Assembly: GCA_019914945.1 (NCBI GenBank)
Contig: CM034107.1
Location: 11,222,001-11,286,000, forward strand
Reading direction: 5' to 3'
Length of the DNA stretch: 64,000 nucleotides
Source of the DNA: Typha latifolia
Taxonomy: Eukaryota; Streptophyta; Magnoliopsida; Poales; Typhaceae
Shown here: positions 23,949-34,696 of the stretch, piece by piece
How the letters are laid out: each line of letters starts with the position of its first letter
Position numbering within the stretch: the first letter of the stretch is position 1
Translations under genes and position numbers: made by a program
The notes under the pieces: generated by a model
The model's database searches: none
Seen by the model: only the letters and a program-made list of their open reading frames with translations
Told to the model about the DNA's origin: nothing

Positions 23949-25913
23949 AACAGTATGCTCTCTATGATATTATATGTTGATGGCTAGGAGATTGCTATAG
24001 CATTCCCCAACTCCGTAAGGAGAATTATCAAAAATCTATTGACATTTTATGAGAGACATATGTAAAGGAAAGATCAATAAGATATACCAGTTTTTGGTCC
24101 GCAATGCATCAGTATCTTTTTCACCTTCTTGTTTGTGATTTCTGCTTCTAATTCTATGCTTGAAACACATTCCTCATATGCATGACATATATTTGAACAG
24201 ATTATGTTACTGTGTAGTTTACAAGTAACAAAAAATGAACAAAGATACAAAAAAAATGGAAATTTATACCATCAAAATAAAAACCCTATAAATTCATAAT
24301 TCAACGACAAGCAAAAAGACCAATAGCAAAGAGTTTCTGCTCTGATACAGAAATCTGTATCAAAAAATGTAAACTTTCCTTACAGTTAGAATCATAAGCT
24401 ATTGATAGGTTAATATGTGAGGACTAGACCCACAAAACCAAACATGAGGAAATAAATTTTAAGCTGAATTGAATGCCATAGTTTGAAGATTTTGGATCAC
24501 TCCATTATGCTTTTATATTGAATTGGATTCAAATAATCATTTCAATTTTTACCTCAGCATATTTTTTTTCCCTTATTCTTAATTTCTTATGAGAATCATT
24601 TTACTAAGGGTGTTGTTTGGAGGAACAGAGTGGGCAACCACCTCTTCTATATTTGCATATAAATTCTCTTAGACGTTATATGCATTGCATGTAACCACTC
24701 CTTTGGTGATCATGGTATGCCATTCAATCAAATGGTCTTAAAACTATTGCTACTTAGTGACCACTACTATCTAATAAAGAATCATTGATCCTTGCAACAC
24801 TCCCACTTACAACTTAACACTACCTCCCAGTTTTGGAGTTTGGAAACATCCTATTTATAACCCCAATATGATGGTATTATTCATTATGGAATAGCTTATA
24901 ATTTGTTTTTCTTTATCTCCACTATTCTCAACCACCCCAATAAGAAAAGGGGAAAAAAAGAAAGAAAGATGCAGTTTTAAAGCTAGATTTGTTGAGAAAG
25001 TGCAGTGTATTTGCTCTCTGCCTATCAATTCCAGCTCTGTAAGTTTGACTGTCCATTAGAAAAGGATGAAAAAGATAGGTGGAAATGAAAGTATTGGTTA
25101 AGTGATATGCACATCCAGAAGATATTTTCTTATTTAAAACTTTGGCAAACATTAGAGGATGGATATCAAGCAAACTTAATGATTAAAATATGTTAGAATT
25201 TTGTAAAACAAATCTTACAGTCTATCAATCTCACCTCTCATATCAATCGCTTCAATTGATCACCATTATTTGATGCCAATGATTGCACTATAAGCATTCT
25301 TTTCAATCCCTTTCATTATTTTCTCACCTACAATCTTCCCTCCGAGAGCCAATGTCGTCATATTACAACCCCCATCACAATCACATTTACTTTTTAGTTT
25401 TTAAACAAATGATAGGTCCCTTAATAAAATGTTAATTTATTTTATTTTGGGTCTTAATTTAATATCTTGTGAAATGTCCACATCTACTCTTGTGGACCTT
25501 AGTTTGATACATACTAAATTATCTACTTAAGCCTCAAGGCCATGTTCCCTTATAAAGGGAATAAAAACAAGAACAACTTTTCTTTTTTCCAGTTAAACTA
25601 TTCAGTGTATGGATCTGACTTCATTCACAAGATATTAAATCAATCTAATCATGAAATTGTGATGTTATTCATCAAATCAAGTTTTGCCTTGCATACTCTC
25701 ATATATATATTTCAAAATAAGCACAAATTAAATAACTATGGTTCCCTATTACATAAACATATTTTTGGGTAGATAGTTTCAAATATTTTTTGTCACTTGT
25801 TTTTCTAGCCAGTTTGATAATGTCCTAGTTACACCATTGTCACTAAGATTTGAATTTGAGAATACTCACTTAAGCCTTGTTAATTATTCTAACAATTAGG
25901 ATAAAATATCTTT
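23949..25913. other. Intergenic region after fibrillin 5
   Basis: AT-rich. Holds the 3'UTR of fibrillin 5 at the start. The few open frames are short and unlike known proteins. Confidence 0.5.
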
Positions 25914-25919
25914 AAAAAT

Positions 25920-26232
25920 AGGGTTAAATATCTTTTACCGCTGCGTAGTTATTTCTAAATTTTTTTACTTATTTATATTTTAAAAAGTCTTAAATTAGTT
26001 TCGTGACACTATTAGTTTTTCTGTCAAATTTAAATAAGTATTATATTTAATTATTTAACAATATTATCTCAAAAGTTCGTGTCTTTTGCCCAACAAACAC
26101 AAAGGGGTTTAGTCATTTAGCAATAATCAGTTAAGTTTGATAGAAAAATTAACTGTCTTACTTTAATTATAAGTACAATGACTGATTTAAAATTTTTGCA
26201 CACGTACATTGTAAAATATATTTAACCCTAAA
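25920..26232. mobile_element. MITE-like element, Mutator-type appearance
   Basis: Inverted repeats of about 120 bp. The left end reads GGGTTAAATATCTTTTAC and the right end on the minus strand reads GGGTTAAATATATTTTAC. Inward similarity continues through TTAAAT/CAGTCA and GTTTTTCTGTCAAA-type blocks. The flanks (TTTAAAAATA before, TAAAAAATAT after) could be a 9-10-bp target duplication, which would suit Mutator-like elements. It has no coding capacity. Confidence 0.65.
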
Positions 26233-27098
26233 AAATATTCAGGAGACTCTTTAACATCCTAGAAGATGTTGATTAAATTAGAAATATGACTTAATCAATA
26301 TCAATAATATTTCTTTTAGTACACTCTTACCGTTGATATATAAAATATTCTATTTATCGGCAGTATTATAAATATAATAATGTCAATGGGATGGTGCCAA
26401 TTTAAATGAAACGTCATTGAATTAGAAAAAAAAAAGTTCATATTATAATACTAGTAGCACTACTCTTTTTTTTTTTTCCCGAAAGAGATTAAAATAATAA
26501 TATTTCTTCTATATTATTTTTTATAAATTTTTATTATTTATGAGTTTAAAGATTAGATATGTACCGAATAAAGAGTCAAATATCTCTAGATATAGAAGCA
26601 TTTAATAAGATACACTTCAGGTTATGTGTATTTCTGAATAATTACTTTAAATTAAGACCACATGTTCTAAACCGTCGCGCCACAGGGTTGAGTGAAAGCT
26701 ATCGAGTAGTCAAATAATTTTCTCTATATTAATTATTTAGGATTAGAAAATAAATTTGGCAAGTGGATGCAATTTTTCAGAGAAGGCCTCTATTTTGTAG
26801 CTACCATCAACCCTTTATTAGATCTCACGTCAGTGGGTGGGGGGGTCCAAAAAAATGCCACCATATGTGTGCCGGACACACTGTCACACTATTATTATAT
26901 AATACCTTGTACTGTTGTACATTGAACCGATCCTACTTATAAAAATTAAAAAAAGATTTAAAGAAGTAAAAACTAAAAACGCTTCCTTTCTTCCGCTCCT
27001 AAGCGACGCCAAGGTTGTTGTTTGTCTTCTTCTCTCGGCGATTCCGGACCCATCGCCTCTCCACCGGAATCTTACCCCAAGTAGCGGAATACCAACCT
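26233..27098. other. Intergenic and upstream region of the trihelix gene
   Basis: Contains a fragment (about 26690-26750) of a repeat also seen at 32.6-32.8 and 33.6-33.8 kb. The region from about 26900 rightward is the likely promoter and first leader exon of the trihelix gene. Confidence 0.45.
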
Positions 27099-27653
27099 GT
27101 GAGTCGCCCCAAATTCGCTGATTTGGTTTGGGTTCCGATTTCGTTTCGTCTTTGGGTTGCGTTTGATTTTGTAGAATTTATTTTATTTTTATTTTTTGTT
27201 GGAGTAGCAATCGTTTGTTTTTGAAGGAATCTGTAGTCGAGAGTATAAGCTTTCAAATTGGTTTTCGTGTCTGAGCTAGATGGGAGTGTTGCTGTGGTTG
27301 TACGGTGGGTTTTCTATCTAATCTTTGATTAAAGGTTAGGTTTTTCTTTTTATTTTTTGCGAGTTTTATTGTGCTATTTTGGCACATTCGAGGGTTTTAG
27401 GCAGCTTGTAAACTTGCAAAAGATCCGAGACTTTGCTGTTTTTTCTTTTTCTTTTTTGCTTTGAGGGTTTTGAGAGCTGTGATCAAATTGATTCGCTTCA
27501 GCAGTTCTTGGTTCCTTCTAGGGACCAATCTAATCTGGTAGATTATAAGAAAGAAGGTTGGTAGGATCTTCAGAAAGGTGAAGCCTTTACCTAGTTGCTT
27601 TCAATTCCAACTAGTTTGTTTGATCAATTTTTGCAATTATTGAGTCTTCCTAG
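27099..27653 (+). other. Probable 5'UTR intron of the trihelix gene
   Basis: A donor (CCT|GTGAGT) at 27099 and an acceptor (TCTTCCTAG) at 27653 bracket a T-rich stretch just ahead of the ATG at 27669. Leader introns are common in plant transcription-factor genes. Confidence 0.5.
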
Positions 27654-27668
27654 AAGAAGAGGAAGAAC

Positions 27669-28952
27669 ATGGAGGGGAATTTTCCAGCAGGAAGCATGAT
27701 CCCGGGAGCTTCCTATGGTTTCCTAGACTTGCAAGGCTCCATGCATATGCATCAACAACACTTCCCGCGCCCATCCTTTCACCGCCCCCAGCAACACCCG
27801 GATCATTCCCAGAACCTGGTGCATCCACCGATGCACGAAACTTTCCCTCTATCGATCAATCATATGTTGGAGTGCAGTCAACAAGCCGGAGTTGCTGTCA
27901 TGGATTACAGCAAAGGGGAGCGTGCAAAGAATTCCATGAGCGATGATGATGAACCAAGCGCCACTGAGGATGGAATTGACAGTCATAATGGCAAGGGGAA
28001 GAAGAGCTCGCCGTGGCATCGGATGAAGTGGACTGATAGCATGGTCAGGCTTTTGATAACTGCTGTTTCCTACATAGGTGAAGATGTTGCATCTGATTGT
28101 AACAGTGGTGGGAAGCGGAAGCATGCGATGTTGCAGAAAAAAGGGAAGTGGAAGTCGATATCAAAAGTCATGGCTGAAAGAGGCTGTTACGTGTCACCTC
28201 AACAATGTGAAGACAAGTTCAATGATCTCAACAAAAGATATAAAAGGCTTACAGATATTCTTGGTAGAGGAACATCTTGCAAGGTTGTGGAGAACCCTGC
28301 TCTTCTGGATCACATGGAGCACCTCTCTGATAAGTTAAAAGACGATGCCAGGAAGATTTTGAGCTCAAAGCATCTTTTCTATGAGGAGATGTGCTCCTAT
28401 CATAATGGGAACCGATTGTGTTTACCTGCTGATCCAGCACTCCAGCGTTCGTTGCAGTTGGCTCTTAGAAGTAGAGATGAGCATGACCCTAGAAGGGGTT
28501 TGCACGAAGATATGGATGAGGATGATCAAAGTGCAGATACTGATGATGAGGAAGATCATGGTGATACGGGGCGCACATCCTTTCTGAAAAGAATGAAGCA
28601 TGATATGGACCATGAAGAAGTGAGTTTTGGCTATTCTTCTGGTTCACAGAACTGCAGCAGAATATCTCATCCCCTAGGCATTGTTATGGATATGAACCAA
28701 GCTTTTGTTGAAGGGTCTAACACCTCTTTGGAACAGAAGAACATGCTGAATTCTCATTTGCTCCAGCTTGAAGAGCAACACTTGCATATTCAGGCGCAGA
28801 TGCTGGAGCTAGAAAGGCAACGTGCTAAGTGGCGACGATTTAGTAAGAAGAAAGATAGAGATGTGCAGAAAATGAGGATGGAGAATGAAAGGATGAAGCT
28901 TGAGAATGAGCAGTTGGCATTGGAATTAAAGCACAAACAGTTAAGAGTTTGA
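27669..28952 (+). CDS. Trihelix (GT/MYB-like) transcription factor
   Basis: A single coding exon of 427 residues. The N-terminus is rich in His, Gln, Pro and Met. An acidic stretch (SDDDEPSATEDG, about 91-102) precedes the trihelix DNA-binding domain at about 115-200, with W121 and W161 in the first two helices and the QCEDKFNDLNKRYKRL helix near 179-194. A second acidic patch lies at about 280-297 (DEDDQSADTDDEED). The C-terminus (about 350-427) is a long charged coiled coil (LEEQHLHIQAQMLELERQRA), used in this family for dimerisation. The arrangement matches the group of plant 'sequence-specific DNA-binding' trihelix proteins related to the SH4/ASR3-type clades. The exact orthologue and targets are unknown. 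Confidence 0.88.
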   Translation: MEGNFPAGSMIPGASYGFLDLQGSMHMHQQHFPRPSFHRPQQHPDHSQNLVHPPMHETFPLSINHMLECSQQAGVAVMDYSKGERAKNSMSDDDEPSATEDGIDSHNGKGKKSSPWHRMKWTDSMVRLLITAVSYIGEDVASDCNSGGKRKHAMLQKKGKWKSISKVMAERGCYVSPQQCEDKFNDLNKRYKRLTDILGRGTSCKVVENPALLDHMEHLSDKLKDDARKILSSKHLFYEEMCSYHNGNRLCLPADPALQRSLQLALRSRDEHDPRRGLHEDMDEDDQSADTDDEEDHGDTGRTSFLKRMKHDMDHEEVSFGYSSGSQNCSRISHPLGIVMDMNQAFVEGSNTSLEQKNMLNSHLLQLEEQHLHIQAQMLELERQRAKWRRFSKKKDRDVQKMRMENERMKLENEQLALELKHKQLRV

Positions 28953-31900
28953 TCTTAAAATGAAGAGAAATCAATAGTGCATGATATATTTTTACGAAAG
29001 TTAGAAGTTTCAAGCTTCAGAAAATGGTAAGGGTGATTTGATAAGTTTAGTTTAAGCCTTCAAAGCAAAGCCCTCTGTGTTCTGTCTCATGAGCCAGAGT
29101 ACCAGTGGCCCTTTGATTGTTTCTGAAAGCATATGTTGCATTATGGAAGCTCCTCTTTTCCATGTGGAGATATGGGAATATCCAGACATCTAGCTATGTT
29201 TTTAGTGATGTTGCAATTTGAGTCTGTGAGCTTTTCTCTTATCTTTTTGGGTTTATGTTTCATGAGTTTCTGTTGCTGCTCTTCTTACAGAAATCAGTAA
29301 GCTACTGATCTGATAATGTTGGTGCTCTCTGAATCCCATTTATTTTTTCGCAGTTGTCTTTCATATATGTTGAAGCTAGAAAGTTTTGCCTGATATATTT
29401 CTTGATTATTATTTAGTGATGTTGGGTTGGCAATTCTCATCAGAATTTAGTATGAAGTTACTCAAAGTTCGTATGATTTAACACTCCTACATACGAATAT
29501 TTGATCTGCTTCTAGGATACCAATATGTAACTGCCGAAGTAATGACGATGTGATCATTGTAACTGTCTTTTGCATATGGATGCTGAATGAATACTTCAGC
29601 AGTTCGTTTCAATTAGCAAGATCCTTTTCAACTTATGCAGCAGAGTGGTCATTTTAGCTAATCCTTAATTCTCTAAGCTGTTGAATTTTACCCATGATCT
29701 TCGTTGCTTCTTGCGATCTTTCTAGTAATGCAAGTTGAATGAACTTTCTAGAACCAGTTCAGTATTATTGAAGGTACGCATGAGGTACACCTATGGGCTT
29801 AGCTTAGACGAGTTATACAACAGTGATGGCCTTAAGACAACTTATTATCAGAGGCATGCTTGAAGTGTGCTTTTGCGATTATGATTACCTTAAGATGATT
29901 TATGTAATAAGAGGTCCATTTGAATTAAGAAGTTAAGAGAACCACTTAAAAGAAGTAGACTTTAATTTTGATAAAAAATTCATTGAGGAAAGGAATTTGG
30001 TGTTTTGTGATGGGGGAATCAAAACTAAAGTGAAGGAATTTTTCTTTCCATCTGTGAGGTTAAGTACAGATTCCATAGGTAGGAGAATAACTGATGTTGT
30101 TGAGAAATGTCAATAGATGCTATGAGAGATTTGGATTAGGAAATGCATTCAACATAAGGCTGTATCATCTGAGGAATAAGTCGAGCACCAGAGCTTGAGA
30201 AGAACTGCATTGTGCATGATCGGTTCAAGTTTACCTAAGTTTGTTAACAGCTAGATTTTTACAAGGTTGTCTCACAAAACCAAGTAAAATCTTTGTTAGT
30301 TTAGCAGAACCTTTTTTAAGCTCCTCATGTTGTACAAGGAGCTCTGCATTCAATTCTACTATCTAGCTTGGTTTAGGTTGTTGGAAGTCTGACATATTGG
30401 TCTTTATCCTGGAAAAAAGATTGATGCAGGAGTAAATGAGGACCCAGTGATTGTCTGGCTTGTAATTGTGATCGTTCGTGCAATTTTGAACCTTTAAGCT
30501 GGTGAGAAGATGGGAGACACATTGACTAGGTTGAGATGGAATGAGATTCACTATTAGATTCAGATTTTTTTTTCACTAATTAGAGGATGTATATACATAG
30601 AGAAGGTGCTTAGTACTTCGGAAGAGCTAATGGATAGGGGAAAAAAGATAAAGAATTGATGTCATAGATATCAGGGAAGCAGGATTTAGGGTTTGGCAGC
30701 GACAACCGAAAAGGGTCAGTATTGCGAGGGATATGAGTTGAATCATACCTAGTACTAAATTTCTCAGAGATCTGGTGTTACTTGGCAATGTGCTTTTTGT
30801 GGTGATATTAATTATGCACTTCTACTAGGCTGAAAGCCAAAATAGCCTATGAATTCAGATTACTCTCAGCAATAAGTTCCCCTAGTTGGCTGATCATATT
30901 TTTGGTTGGAACAGAAGTAGCTCCTTGGTTGTCCTTGATACTAGTTCTGTTCCAAATCTGGCAGCTTTCATCAGCCTTGTTGGTGCTAAAATGACAATCT
31001 TTTACAAGTTCTTTTGCAGATCCTCTTTCTTTCTGCACTGCAAGTTTGGAGGACAAGGTGGGTGCTCTCTTAAATCTTCTTTGTTGAACGTGAGGCAAAA
31101 GACAAATAATTAGTTTTCAAAGGGGTTATCTGTAGACAGTCCTGCATGGTGCATTACCTGACATGAAACCACCTTCTTATCTGAAGACAGTGATAAGAAA
31201 AAGTTTAATATAGGTACAGTGTCCCAGTGCTTGAACAGTATTAGAACATGCTTTGCCTCCAGTTTGTAGATAAGAAAAGCACTAATGTGAATGTTTGTTG
31301 CATGTCAAATGTTTTGTTGAAGAACTTCATCTTACAAGATATTTTGTTGGTTGTAACAGGGAGATTAGAGTGGAAGCAAGAGATACTGTCTTTGCTGCAT
31401 ATTCTTGCTTCTCTAGGTTTGTTATCTGTCTTGATGTGAACAGAGTAACGAGAAGGTAGTCACTTCAATTGTATTCCTTCTTTCAAACTTGAACATATGA
31501 AAACCAATGTCTGCTTGCTCCTTAAGTTCATCATTAATTTGAGGTTCATCTGCTGTGTATTTAACTGACAATTGGTATTAATTATTTGTAATTATTCCTA
31601 ATGGGATGTCTTGGAGGATAACCACAATCTTATATGGTAAAATAATGAAGAAAAGAAATGTATTCCACTGCAAGGCTCCTGCCAGTGATCATTTGCATGC
31701 AACTTGTTTCTATGCTCTAATTATTACTGAGAGGGAAATGTGGACCTACTATATTTCATTATAATTCTCTGTACCTTTCAATGATGCAAGGGATGAGGGC
31801 CCCAGAATTTCCTATTTATATCTCCACCAAGATTGGTCCTCTCACTGCCTTGCACTTCAACTGAGCTAATAGTTGTTCATTTTATTGGCATCATATGATT

Positions 31901-32199
31901 TTGCAGTAGATTTATTAGTATAACTATAATTACATAATAGAGATGGGAGTTGTTATATCTTCATGTTAAACAGAGAAATAGAGTTATAATCACATGAATG
32001 ATGAGATATAGCCATTGATAAAAGTTCCTTTATAACATCCTTCGAGATGTTGTCAAGATGTAGCATTATCCTATGTGCCAGAGTTAGGAATATAATATGT
32101 GATATTGGGCATTGCTGTCATTTTATTAGGAAATCCTAATTTATAGGCAACATTTAATGACCTCTCTGAAGGTATTCAGGGCATTCACCTATTTCGAAT

Positions 32200-32396
32200 A
32201 AATAGGTGAATTTTCAAAGTATTTAATAGGTTAAAGAGTTTTCTTTTGGACAAAAAAATTCACACTCAAGGTCGGTGATTTTATACGTGTAGTTGCAATA
32301 TAATAATGACATATTATATATCTATAACTTCTGACCTTTATACTGAATTTTTTTTTATCTAGTTCTGTAGAAAAAGTTTGGAAAGTTCACCTATTT
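32200..32396. mobile_element. Short element with terminal inverted repeats
   Basis: AAATAGGTGAATTTTCAAAG at about 32200 and its near reverse complement GTTTGGAAAGTTCACCTATT ending near 32396 form TIRs of about 20 bp around 160 bp of AT-rich DNA. The left TIR is itself part of a perfect hairpin with the preceding TTCACCTATTT (32184-32194). Confidence 0.4.
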
Positions 32397-32591
32397 ATTT
32401 AATATTTTTTTCCCAAACAAACATATTTCTCCAAAAAGTTTGGCCATTTTTCACCTAATATATCATAGGGCAGGAATCAAGATAATCTCTCTTTTTTTAT
32501 ATATGAGGAATTAATTTTTTTTTCATTCATGAGCCAGCCGAAGGTTATACGTGGAACAGACAAAGCACACTACTAAGTTTTTGATAATATA

Positions 32592-32828
32592 ATAAGTTGA
32601 TTAGGCTTCAAGCCATGTGCTTGCTAAGAAATTTCTCTGAACTAAACGCTGCTAAACTTTGCTCCAAGCCATCGCATTATCTAGCTGTTTCTCCAAGCCA
32701 ACTGCATCGCTGAGTCATCAACCAAGTCGAGCTATTGAGCTAAGCCACCGAACCACCAAATAATTTTCTACACAATAATTATTTGGGATTGGAGTCAATC
32801 CTATAATTTTCTTGGTAACGGTGAAGAA
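32592..32828 (+). repeat. Dispersed repeat, copy 1
   Basis: Shares a series of blocks with 33640-33848 in the same order: TAGGCTTCAAG, AACTAAACGCTGCTAA, AGCTGTTTCTCCAA, AAGCCACCGAACCACCAAAT, ATTATTTGGGATTGGAGT. No coding capacity. A shorter relative lies at about 26690-26750. Confidence 0.65.
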
Positions 32829-33639
32829 TACCTATCAAGAAGTAACCAAGATAATCTATCCTCTATGAAACCAGAAAAAGAAAAAAGAAAAACAGATTCT
32901 GCAGCTCTAATGCAGGAATTTCTTTCATCTTATACTTGGCTGCCATTATTTGGCAGCAAAATCAGTTAGAATATTTTTAACCTGCTAATAATAGGACAGC
33001 TAATCAAGGCAGCTATTCCTGCAATCCGATTTGGAGACAAACTGGCCCCTGAATCAAAGACCTACAAGAAAGATAATAATCCTGTTGAATTATTAGAACA
33101 TATTCTAAAATAACAATAAAGAGACGACCAACAGTATATTTCCAAGAAGATAGAAAAAAAAAATGGTGAGGCATAAAAAGGAGAATAAGGTTACATAAAT
33201 CTTGGGAATAGGGTCACCAGGACCTAATAAAATACATCTAGGCATTACCTCGTTTAGCTGCCTAATTACCTTTATTGAATACATGTAAAACTTTAACATT
33301 AACAAAAGAGCCTAGAGTAGCACCACACTGGCAACTAAATAGCCTAACCTTCAAAGATTGCCCATCTATTTCTTTAGAATTTTCACCAACTCTACCATTA
33401 CTCATTCCAAGCCTAGCCTATCAGCCTAACCTCTCCATGCAAAGCTGGCTCGCTTGGTATCAGTTCCCATGCAGCCGCCAGCATCCAGTCATCCTCCGCC
33501 AGAAGCACCCCCTTGATACTCACTGCAACCCCTAGATGATCCACTTTATCTCTAAATACCATTGCATTTCTCTGCTAGACAAAGACCAACCCTCTCTAGA
33601 TATAAAGACACTTAGGCTTCGTCGAGTTTTTAGCTGCCT

Positions 33640-33848
33640 AATTTAGGCTTCAAGTTATATGCGTCGCCGAACAATTATTTCTAACCAAACGCCGCTAAGA
33701 CCTGCTCTAAGCTGTTTCTCCAAATTAATCATATTTCGAGCTATCAATTGAATCAAGTCAAGCCACCAAATCACGGACCACCAAATAATTTCTTCATAAT
33801 AATATTATTTAAGATTGGAGTTGAACCCATGACATCCTTGGTCATAGG
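33640..33848 (+). repeat. Dispersed repeat, copy 2
   Basis: Second copy of the repeat at 32592-32828, about 1.05 kb away in the same orientation and diverged. It ends with GATTGGAGTTGAACCCATGA, a tail seen in many plant repeats. Confidence 0.65.
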
Positions 33849-34505
33849 GAAGGAGGTATTGGTTGGACAGAAGGAAATTTCTTATTATTTTGAGAAAATT
33901 TCTTATTATTTTTGTAAACCTCTTTAAAGTTAATATTTCTATGTACAAGAGCCTTGTGCGACTTAATATTTTTTGTAATTTTCAATTGCCAATAACAAGC
34001 TCTAGTGTATACCTCTATATAAATTATGTGCATTTAATATTTTATGAAAGTAAACTCTGCATTGACTTCAAAAGAACCTACGCACTCAATATTACTAATG
34101 TAATCCTTCGAAACTTTTATTGTTTGCACATATATTCTCCTAATAATTTAATAAAAAAAAAGATAAAAATAACTAAGAGAAAAGTATGGAACTAAATAAA
34201 TATATCTATCTTTTGTCTATATATTAATATTAAATGAGCACAATTTAAAAGAGTATATATACAACAACTCTAATAATTCTCGTATGCATGCGATGCACAC
34301 GCGAAAGCCAAACACTTTGCCATTTGGAAAGCGCAACATCATTGGATCCTTTACAAAGAAAACCCCCAAAAATATACCATCATCTCAAATCCAATCTGTG
34401 CTCCAGCACAAATGTCGGAAGCAAAATCACCTGCACGTACGGATGCAGCACTTTCCTACGATCCGGGATACTTTTCAGTTTTCACACCGTTACCCAGTCT
34501 ACGGA

Positions 34506-34516
34506 CATATATAAAT
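34506..34516 (+). promoter_or_regulatory. TATA box of the MGGC gene
   Basis: ATATATAAATA lies about 185 bp before the ATG. The leader in between is pyrimidine-rich and ends in a short GA run. Confidence 0.5.
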
Positions 34517-34696
34517 AACAATTATTCTTACAACCGGGGTTGGAGGCAATCTATTTCTTCTTCTTATAAACCCACCGGTCTCCCCCCTCGTTTGCCGAGT
34601 CGCCTTCCCATTCCATCCCTCCCCTATTCATCTCTCTTCGTTGCTTTCCTTCACCTTTACATTTCTATATAGAAATTTAGAGAGAGAGAGATAGCA

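Larger units (their letters stand above)
28953..34500. other. Long intergenic region without a recognised gene
   Basis: The first part is the trihelix 3'UTR. The rest is AT-rich with short, unconvincing frames. It contains a short element with GGTGAA terminal repeats (about 32200-32396) and two related copies of a dispersed repeat (32592-32828 and 33640-33848). 33300-33540 has a more balanced composition, but neither strand gives a protein I recognise. Confidence 0.55.

Noticed and set aside
33275..33535. 86-codon plus-strand frame in the 33-kb intergenic region
   Set aside because: No recognisable motif, no splice partners, and it lies among repeats.
33640..33848. tRNA-like B box (GGTTCAACTCC on the minus strand) suggesting a SINE
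   Set aside because: No A box at the right distance and no poly-A or T-rich tail; one box match is expected by chance.
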